NCBI GenBank assembly: GCA_029948255.1
Contig: JALIZF010001725.1
Location: forward strand, 558,001-622,000
From: Telmatactis stephensoni
Lineage: Eukaryota > Cnidaria > Anthozoa > Actiniaria > Isophelliidae
Length of the DNA: 64,000 nt
Direction of reading: 5' to 3'
Shown: piece after piece, positions 55,601 to 64,000 of the stretch
Numbering within the stretch: position 1 is the stretch's first letter
Layout of the letters: every line of letters starts with the position of its first letter
Position numbers and translations under genes: made by a program
The notes under the pieces: model-generated
Seen by the model: the letters and a program-made list of their open reading frames with translations, nothing else
Databases searched by the model: none
Told to the model about the DNA's origin: nothing

Positions 55601-58600
55601 CACGCGGGGCACTTTTCTCACCATGTGCTCTTTTACTTGCCCTATTTTTGGCCTCGCGTAGCCAAAGATGCAACGTCTGCGGCGAGAAATCGTCTGAGCT
55701 AAGTGCCTCGCGTGGCAGTTTCTTCACGCAGTTACTCAACGTGTGCGGCGGGCTTTACGACGGTTTTTTGCGCAACGCCTCGACAATTTGGGTAAAATTC
55801 ATTATTTTATGTTGCAAGTTCTTAACTTCAAATCAAAAACTCGCAACGTGTTGTCGACGGCAAATTAAATCATTTCGTGTGGTATTTCACCCGGCTTCAA
55901 CTTAGCGTTGCGCAAAAAACAGGGGCAGATCCAGGATTATCTTCAGGAGGGGGTGCACCATCATATAAATTGGAAACTGCCGAGAGAATATTTTGGAAAA
56001 GTATAGGGGAAAAGGACTCAAAGTCGTCTAGGAGGGGGTGCGCACCACCTGCACCCCTCCCCTAAATCCGCCCCTGAAAAATCGCCGTTGCAAATCGTCA
56101 CAGTTGTAGCGGAACATCAGCTTCACTATACAAACGATCGATGAATGGCCGTTGCACAAGAGAAAATTTCTCTTGTTTTGCATTTGTCACATCTTGTACA
56201 AAGATCAGTTTTACCAAGACAACTAAAGGTCCGGCTCTAGTTGGTTTTGCTCATTTGCAACTTTTAATTTAAATTCACATCTATACGGTTAATTTTTTAG
56301 TTACACCGTACCATACACGGACCCACAGTAATTGGTTATGCCGTTGTGGGGTTCTGTCCTTGGGCATTGCGTTGGCGTTGCCCCTTAATGAAAATGGAAA
56401 ACTTGAAATATTTGAGTAGAAAATCAGTTTTTGGACGATTGAAATATAATTCCCAAGAAAGCGTTGGTCTTTGAAAGGTCAACTGGTACATCGGTTTAAT
56501 GAGTTTTAGGGCACAGTGCCCGGTTCAGGGGGCAAGGAGTCACCAGGAAACATACATGTACAGGCCAAACCAAGCTCGTACTGACGTGCAACACGTGAGA
56601 AGCAAATGACTTAACGGTAATGACTTGCCTTTGAGACCAACTCGGCTTTGTAACTCGAATCACAGAAATGATTCGTGTAAATTTAATTTTTTAATAAATA
56701 TTCATCATTAAAAATTCTTCGAAATATTAAAAATACCCGTCTTTAAATTTTGTCCCTTATCATATAAGTGAGTTCCAGCTTTTAAAGAATAAACGAACTG
56801 CGGGTTTTTGTATAAGTCTGCGCTATGTCGAACGATTTAATTGTTCCAAAATTGGGAAGATAGGGGGCAATTTAACTACTTAAATTAATGGCATAAAGAT
56901 GAATAATCAGTGCAAAACGTCGACTCGTAAATTTGAAATTCAGTTGTGCTAGCTCATAAAAATTGTATTTTGATATGTTTCTAGCCAACAGCTCAGTATG
57001 CGGTGATAATGGAATATAAGTTCGAACCTTTAAGTTAGAATCGTGTGTATTTTAGGCAAAAAGTACAAAAGGAAAAATCACCAATTGTCTTAAATCGACC
57101 AACGTCAACGTTTTGAAATAGGTATACTTCAAAAATGTCATCTTGTGAATCTGATTTTCATCTAATTAATATTGGATATGTTCAGTAAATCCTTTTTGTC
57201 AATTTTAAGTAAGCGCGATTGCCAACTCTGAGAGATTAGTAATTGATGTTCAAACAAAAGTCTTGTCAAAAAGGACTCGCCAGCTTTGCTTTGACAGATA
57301 GTATGTAACTCAGCTATTGCTGGCAATAGATTAAAGATTATATCATTTTGCTGGTGCTAACTAACCGAACTGTTAATTAGATTTGAAAGAATAAAGGATT
57401 ACTTTTATTGATGACGAATTGCTAGTGCAAGAACAAAAAACGTTCCCGCTCTTCTTGTGTGTGTGTATACATGTGTCTCTGCCTTACGCTTGCCTTGTTA
57501 GTGAATATCTCCTTCTATTTTAATTGACGCTTTCGCGTTCAGTCTTTTCGGTACAAAGTTGTAATTTTAAGCTTTTAATTCCTCAAGGAACCATTTCTAT
57601 AGTTTCGTTTTTATCTTTTTCGTCATTATGTTTAACAAAGCGCTTTCCAATGAGCTTTTATCATGTAATTCTAAAAGTCACAGTACAGAAATATAATGAC
57701 CATAGCTGGAAAGAGCACGTCGAAATTAGTAAAACTATGAAGTTTGAATGAAGTAACTTTCAAACTCACGAAGATATGAATTTTCCGAAATCGAAATTTT
57801 GTATGAAACCATTCGCTGGTAGGCAAGAGATGCCTACCAGCAAAGGTTTTCTTACAAATTCACACTTTTCAAAAATTTATATTCCCGCGAGTTTTGGATG
57901 TAATTTTTTTAAACTTCACTGTCTTGCTAATTTTAACATGCTATTTCCAGCTATGGTACTCTTTTTCTGTTTTACGAATTTAAAAATACCTGAGTGATAA
58001 AAGCTCTTCAAGCTCAAACTCGAAGGGAGGTAATCATTTCAAGATGGTAACTATCCAGATCTCTTGCAAAGATGTCTACCACAACACTCTTTTGGTTAAG
58101 AACTGATTTTCACTAACAGGCAAACAATTTTTCACGAACTGACATCCAATTACACAGTCCTTAAACTGGTTTGAATATCAGCCCTTCATATGGGACAACC
58201 TTTAAATCACCTTTTAGAACTCGTGACATGAAAAAAGTAAACAGTAGTTAATAATTTTGAACGGCAATAATCAATCTGGTAGAAGACCCCGTAGTCGATG
58301 TTCGACTGACCAAATGATTTCAGTCAAAATCCGTACATCTTGAGTTGATAAGTAGAGACCAATTGAGTGCAAGATAGGTCGAACATTTATCGGCATTTAA
58401 TTGTTTCCCTGTGGTAAAACTGACATTAAAACTCCTTATGTTAAAGCAGAACCAATTATATTTTTCTTTCTTGAAAAAAACAAACCACCTATGAGTTTTA
58501 CCGGAAGGACGTCCACGAAGAAACAGCTTAAATATGGGCAATAATTTCCCACTGAATTAAGTTAGAAGTAAAAAGGAAGTTTAATTAAACCACGTCGCCG

Positions 58601-61600
58601 GCTTTGAGACTTTGAGACAAGTGATTTTTTATATGCTCACTGATTATTTTTTTCCATGAAGGTCACCAGGGCGAAAAGCAAGCAAGTGATTTAATACTGA
58701 AAGTTCTCAGTAATTTCTGTAATATTTCATCGTTGATTAATTAGACCGTGGATTACACACAAGTGTACGACAAACAACTCAGGATGTCCGACATCAAAGC
58801 GTTTGTTAAGATGGAAAATCTCTCAGCAGAAACGTCAGTTATGCTGATAAGGCTGCCTCTAAACGAGTTCTCACTGTTTTATCATGATTTCTTGAGACCT
58901 TCTTGAGAAAATCCTTTTATCCTGAGGCAGTATAAAGAAGACAGCTTATTTGATTTTTATTTTCATTTCATGATTGTAATATGCATACACAGAGTTCCTT
59001 GTGTGAATTAAATTTCAAATTTTTATCTTTCGATCATTATTCTCCTTTTTCTCTTCCAAATTTTCATTTTTCATTGTACTTGACAGTTTATTTGATTTTC
59101 AGTTTTATTCTTGACTATAAGATTCATACTCGGGGTTTCTTCTGCGAATTCAATATTTCTTCTCGTTCAATTTTCTCTCTCTTTTAAATCAAATATATTT
59201 TCGGCGTGCACTTTTTCAAACACCGCTTTATCTGATGTTTTGAAGATATCACCCGAAGGATAACATAAACAACAAGCCTCAAAACACCTTGTTATTTAAC
59301 CTAAAAGCAAAATATTTTCCTTTCACATATATATATTCACTAGCGTTTTTATCTCTGGGTTATTTTCAGTTTGGGTTATCCTTAACGACGTCTCTAGACG
59401 TCGTACCGAGTTATCTTGGCTAGTAAACTTCACCAAAACTCCCATTCCCAAAATACTGAACAGTTGGACTCAAATAAGCTGGAAATTTTGAAATTTATCG
59501 GATTCAATATGCAAACCAGTACAGGTGAAATGTACACACTTTTTAACTCAATCTGTATGAAAACTGGGCGGCCGCAGAACGAAATTTAAATTGACATCGT
59601 GGCTGACCTAGCACTTTTCGTTAATAGTACACGATTTTGAAAAAACGATAAAAATAATTTTATGTTGCAAAGATAAAGTCAGGGCAATATACTAGTTATG
59701 TCTTCCTGTACAGGTCCAAGTAAAAATGAAGTGTGAAAACACCTGCCAGTAGAACTAATGTTAACGCGACTCTACATCGTGGTTCAAATTGACAAAAATG
59801 GTTTTTGTAAAATCACCCAAAGTTTTAGTAGGAAATACAAGTTCTACTTGTCGAAAATATAATTTTATATTTGTGATAGTGAAATTGTGCTAAATGTACA
59901 AGTTTTGCTATTCTAATGTACGAGACGATTTTTTTGTCTTGCATTCAGCATCTCGTTTGCACATGAATGGTTTCCCCGTCCCGTTTTTTTAACCCTCAAA
60001 AAAGGATTTTATCCTTGAAGGATTCTACCCAAACGGCGACCAACTGCTTCGATTTCTCTTAATCTCCGATATGATATTCGTGAACAAAGATAAAATTCTA
60101 AATCCAAAAAGATCGTTGAATTTGACGTGAACTGACCTGGGATTATAGCGACTTGCTTGGTCCATGTTCCCAACGCGACCTCTGCTTCCAGGGCTAAAAT
60201 AAAAAGACAAATACTAAGATTAAAGGAGAAACAACTTTGTTGGTTGAGCATTTAGATTAGTAACCCCCCACTGTTCTCTCACAAAGAAATATGTCGTTTT
60301 AATAAAGTCAGCCCTATGAAAACAGTGCGGAATGCTGGTGATATTTACCGGAGAGATATTCAAAAATCAAATGTTTCGATTCGCTTTTGGTACTAAAAGG
60401 GCTACTAGCCAAGAAGATACAACAGGCTACTATGAACGGCGATTTCGGAAGGCACAAATCAAGCAGTGTAAAACAAACAAAGCTAAATTTGTGTTAAAAT
60501 TAGGGTCGAAGGGTTTGAGTTGTAACAGATACGAATGATTCCGGAAATTGTTTGAGCATTATTACCTTTGACGTTTAGAAAGCTTGTCGACAAATTGGGA
60601 GGGGTTCTCAAGATGCTCTCGACGCGTTTTCCCTCGAAGAGATAGAAATAAAAAAAAACAAAGAAGATTCTTTCGGTCACCGCTACACGAATTTGACCTG
60701 CTCCTCGCGCGCTGTTTACAAAAGCTGGCTTACAATAATGAATAGAATAAAAGCCTTCCACTTACAAAGGCTTGATTACTGCTCTGAATTCGGTTTGTTT
60801 TTTTCAGCACTGGACACAGTTAACCGATGATCTGACGTCACTTAATTAGAAATCAGTATTCCCTACGACGAGTAACTTAGCAAATAATCAAGATTTTTTT
60901 TGCCAAAATTCGGTGTAAAGACTTCAAAAGCGCCCTCATATGCAAAGCAGATGTTCCCAGGAAGTATAGCAAAGGTGTTTATGAAAACCACAAACTCCAT
61001 TCATAGATGTAAAAGTGCATTTGTAAATTGGCCACAAGCACAACTACGACATGTTACATTTTAAAAATCCAAAACACTTTTGGTGACAACTTTTAAACAA
61101 AGAGACTTTTTGTAAAATTAATGTTACAAAAAAATGTAAAAATTACTATACACCGAATAACTCCTTGTCATGGCACGAGCTTCAAGTAAATTACTTTGTC
61201 CTAAATAATTCATTATTCTTCATTTGTAAGCTTTTATAGTCACTCTCTTCTTTTTTTGCCTTATTTGGTAGATTAATAGAAGAAAACGCATGCGCAGCTC
61301 CAAATTAATCATTTGGACAACACGCGCGCGCGCTTTGCTTCCCGCCAAATTGACAGACTGCTGCTAATAGCATAGAATGTAATTAGGAAGAACTATTAAT
61401 AAAACGTTCAGGCAAAACTCATATTTTACAGAGATTAACGTTGAAATATACTTTAATAAAAGAACGAATTTGTTGTATAGAATGTTCAGTTTAATCTTTA
61501 ATGACGTGACCGCGTCAAAAACGTTTCGGTCGAAGCAAATATTATACTCAAATGATCTTAATCAGATGGTAGTATTGTCTGTAGTTATTCCTGTCATTAA

Positions 61601-63748
61601 AAATGGATTTCCTTTGCATTAAACCTAAGTAATTTTAGTATTCGTTCTAAGCCGAGGTAAAAGCGTAGTTTTTCTTAAAAAAAACTAAGAAAACTGTCTA
61701 CACTAGAGAGTGTACATCTTATCGAGGGGGTATTGGGAGGTATCTAAAACCACAGGGAAAATCGATAAAAAACAAAACAAAAAAAGACTAGGCTGACGAT
61801 CGGCCGCGGTGATTCAAACTGAGGCATTCAGCATTTTGTTATTTCCACAGCGGGACGACCATAAGAGTGAAAATCAGTCTAGACTGCAAATCGATGCCTC
61901 ACGACCTGCTTAAAAGCTTTAACAACAAAACACCTGCTTTTATAATCAAATATTTTTCGGTTGAAGCCGAATGTTGCATTGATGCCCTCAAAATATTAAG
62001 ACGAAGAAAAACGACATAAGAAGAATAAGAAGAAAGACCGCATGAAACGGCTCGTTCACTTGTTGAGAACTATAATAAAAGGACAGTTTAACGATATAAG
62101 AGTGGTTCAAATTTCAATTCAGTGATAATCTAAGTGGTCCCATAATTACAAGGCTTTCAGTCTTTCTTATCGAGGCCCAAGAGCTAATTAAATCTTTAAC
62201 GAGCTTGAAATGAAGATGGAATGTTGACAGGAGATCGCTTTATCAGGCTTAGGTCGTCAAATATTGATATCAACGGTTAATGCTTTGAGTTTTAAAAGCT
62301 GTTGAAATCATTGAAACCAAAAAATGATAATAATAAAAATAAATAAAATAGAAATAAAAATAAAAATAAAAATAACTTTGATATTCACCATCACGATCTT
62401 CAATCATTTAATTGGAGAGACTTTTTTATTCGTTTGAAACGTCAAAGAAATTGAAATACCCACTGAAAAACTGCTAATACAAAAAATCAAGACCAGAACT
62501 GCTTTGAAAAAAAATACGCTGGACCTAAGATTACAGTAGGCTTTTCGATTCCGTCACAAGGGAATCCAGTTAATGGCCTACAGTATGTCAGTATGTGACG
62601 CGAATTGAGAGACAACCATTTGATAATAATGATGATGATGATAATGATGATGATGATGATGACTGTGATGAAGATGATGATGATGTGTGGATTAGAATTA
62701 ATGATTTTTTTTTTGCCCTTAACATCCTATGCGTCTTCAATCGACACACCTCATTCTTCCTTGACCAAAACTTCCGTCAGTATTACCTGCACGCAAACAT
62801 TTTTGGTGTAATGAGCTTCGGCTAATACGTCAAAGATTCTAACACATTATAATATTGGACCTTGCGTTACTCTTTTCTCTCTTTGTTTTATTCAAGGTTT
62901 ACAGCAACTGGAACGGACGTCACTGAACAGTGTGTTTGAGTTCTGGTTTTGTTTGATCATACGTATCAAGCCTATGATACTCCAGCGGCCATATTGATGA
63001 CGTCACAATTATAGCTCAAGGGTATTGTCATTGTGCGTTACGTTTGCTTTCATTGTCCAAAACATTTTACTAACAAATGTATGCTGTTTCGCTGTGATAT
63101 TCTGCTTCAATGTCGATATAGCTTGTATAATCTAAAAGCTTTATGGATTTTCCTAATCGATATATATATTTATTTTTTCAGCGTCCTGTTCTATATTGAC
63201 CTCTACAATTTTTTAACCAAGTTCAATTGGGTCGACTTTGACCAAAATAAATCTAGCTTCCGTTAAATGAATGATTACTGGAGAACAAGATTTCTGTGAA
63301 TCCCTTGAATCTGTTCAATCGTTCGCCAATTTACTATCATTGAACTACGATATTGGAACTTTGATGAATTAAATTAGGCCTGGTTCTGACGCTGTGCCTC
63401 ATGTGTCCGTCTCAACTGAAATTATTTTTCTGTTGGCTCTGGTATGCCGTTGAATTCCATGGCCATTCTATATCGAACCACTGAGCAGTTCCAAAATTTT
63501 TTTTAAACGCTGAACTTTTCATTACGATTTCATTGCAACAATTTGGTACAACATATGACTGAAACGGCGTTAGAACAAGGCTTTAGTATACTAAACAACC
63601 TCACTTACCACTCAAACGGACAGCAAAAACAACAGAAACAACAGCGGTCTCTTCTTCTACTGAAAAGCGGCGAACTGTCCGCTTCAAATCCTAGTGTGTT
63701 ATTTTCTTTACCATTAATGTAAATTTCCAGTATATTGATCCTCGTATT
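52648..63748 (-). CDS. RZ-type regulator of G-protein signalling (RGS17/19/20-like), 5' end incomplete
   Basis: Accelerates GTP hydrolysis on G-alpha subunits (family role). Five exons, assembled by splice sites and phase: 63609-63748, 60137-60193, 54795-54856, 54154-54320, 52648-52821 (stop). The first exon encodes a cysteine string (RCCFCCFCCPFEC across the junction), the palmitoylated membrane anchor that defines the RZ subfamily. The second is a short linker (PGSRGRVGNMDQASRYNPR). The last three make the full RGS domain: STEEVLEWTKSFEKLL, FHDFLKSEYAEENLLFWLA, YVSTESPKEVSID, then AQQHVYYVMFQDCYPRFL, ending LLNNANQ. The ENLLFWL core and the SPKEVSID segment are close to vertebrate RZ proteins. 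No in-frame ATG occurs in the 63609-63748 exon, so at least one further exon lies upstream, probably outside the window. The introns (0.5 to 5.3 kb) carry several MITEs. Confidence 0.88.
52919..53106. mobile_element. GGGGCGGAT-type MITE, 188 bp
   Basis: Ends CAGGGGCGGATTTAG and GGATCCGTCCCTG; flanks AGAAGCA on both sides. Internal GGTGCACCCCCTCCTGAAG appears twice. It starts 98 bp from RGS exon 52648-52821, in the intron. hAT-like by end sequence and target size. Confidence 0.75.
53545..53735. mobile_element. TTAA-flanked MITE, 191 bp
   Basis: Inverted ends GCCCACCGCACACATTGAGA and CTCAACGTGTACGGCGGGC, with TTAA on both sides (53541-53544, 53736-53739). Inner part ACGATTTCTCGCCGCAGACG and CGCGAGGC. 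A second copy, inverted, at 55559-55753. Apparent open frames on it are not genes. Confidence 0.85.
54715..54745 (+). repeat. (GAT)n microsatellite in RGS intron
   Basis: About nine GAT units, 50 bp from the RGS exon at 54795. Confidence 0.9.
55559..55753. mobile_element. Second copy of the TTAA-type MITE, inverted
   Basis: Ends GCCCGCCGCACACGTTGAG and its complement; same interior as 53545-53735 in the other orientation. The flanking motif is degraded (ATAA/TTTA). Confidence 0.8.
55920..56076. mobile_element. GGGGCGGAT-type MITE, 157 bp
   Basis: Ends CAGGGGCAGATCCAGGA and CTAAATCCGCCCCTG; opposite orientation to 52919-53106, with one copy of the GGGGGTGCACC motif fewer. RGS intron. Confidence 0.8.
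56080..60136. other. RGS intron, mostly unique sequence
   Basis: No gene seen on either strand. It contains an eroded TATACACC MITE end (about 57108-57126), the foldback at 57653-58000, a TG tract near 57460 and a 20-bp palindrome ACGACGTCTCTAGACGTCGT at 59385-59404. Confidence 0.6.
57653..58000. mobile_element. Diverged foldback, relative of 4887-5511
   Basis: Arms share ACCATAGCTGGAAAGAGCA, AAATTAGTAAAACT and TGAAGTTTGAA words in inverted order, as in the first foldback. The loop has a perfect inner hairpin (GCTGGTAGGCA...TGCCTACCAGC). The arms are much more mutated than at 4887-5511, so this copy is older. Confidence 0.75.
60194..63608. other. First visible RGS intron
   Basis: No second gene recognised on either strand. 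AT-rich with A/T homopolymers and a (GAT)n tract at about 62622-62690. Nothing else with clear structure. Confidence 0.6.
62622..62690 (+). repeat. (GAT)n microsatellite
   Basis: GATGATGATAATGATGATG-type tract; the Asp-rich and Met-rich reading frames over it are artefacts. Confidence 0.9.
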
Positions 63749-64000
63749 CTAGAAGAAAGAAGAAATTTCGATGATTATCAACACTGTTCAAGAAACCCCT
63801 CAAAATCAGTCCCATCAGAAACTTTGGTTGAGTGTCTATACATACCAAGAGACCAAGATAGTGTGATCTCTTGTAACAGAACTCTGATAGCAATGTGCGG
63901 TTTTTATGGTCGAATTCATGTGTTGTCAATTTCCACACCTTCGTTTCAAGTATATTGAACGTTATAATTATCCCAAAAGGTTCATATTGATATTATGGCT

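Noticed and set aside
60009..60251. 80-residue minus-strand open frame as a separate gene
   Set aside because: It overlaps the 57-nt RGS linker exon in another frame; splice sites and phases support the exon instead.

Overview
The window is eukaryotic. Its genes are split by GT-AG introns, the proteins are metazoan families, and introns and intergenic space are full of short inverted-repeat transposons, foldback elements and satellites. Gene content and repeat style fit an invertebrate, most likely an anthozoan cnidarian (coral or anemone); that is inference from families and repeat texture, not from a diagnostic marker. No operon, CRISPR, phage or bacterial system is present. All exon models below were built by hand from open frames, splice-site consensus and matching intron phases.

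Layout. 1-18,705: two tandem minus-strand copies of an SLC22-type transporter gene inside a segmental duplication. Copy 1 runs off the left edge and lacks only its last exon. Copy 2 is complete in exon number but carries a 1-base insertion in exon 1. Differences between the copies expose exact insertion sites of several mobile elements. A Penelope-type GIY-YIG fragment lies between them. 18,706-27,030: repeat field, mainly a ~6.4 kb element whose inverted ends are built from two different 40-bp satellites, with a LINE fragment inside, followed by a ~1.1 kb foldback. 27,818-28,637: an apparently intronless coiled-coil gene interrupted by a frameshift at a 39-bp palindrome. 28,800-31,500: AT-rich, with palindromes and tandem repeats.

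31,513-46,912: a head-to-head pair with only 154 bp between start codons. On the minus strand is an NKRF/CDKN2AIP-like RNA-binding protein (XTBD, dsRBD, G-patch, R3H). On the plus strand is a DBH-like copper monooxygenase (MOXD1 type; DOMON plus two copper domains). I found 13 monooxygenase exons with all six copper ligands, but a conserved stretch of about 20 residues between the HxH and Met ligands is missing from a transposon-battered interval. 47,231-48,697: a two-exon gene for a membrane-anchored, probably mitochondrial, helical-repeat protein that I do not recognise.

52,648-63,748 (minus): a regulator of G-protein signalling of the RZ type, assembled from five small exons across 11 kb, including a cysteine-string exon 9 kb from the RGS domain. 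Its 5' end lies at or beyond the right edge.

The genes do not form a pathway together. The most informative structures are the transposon insertions with readable empty sites, one nested insertion that can be checked to the base, and a ~0.5 kb-arm hairpin in a monooxygenase intron.
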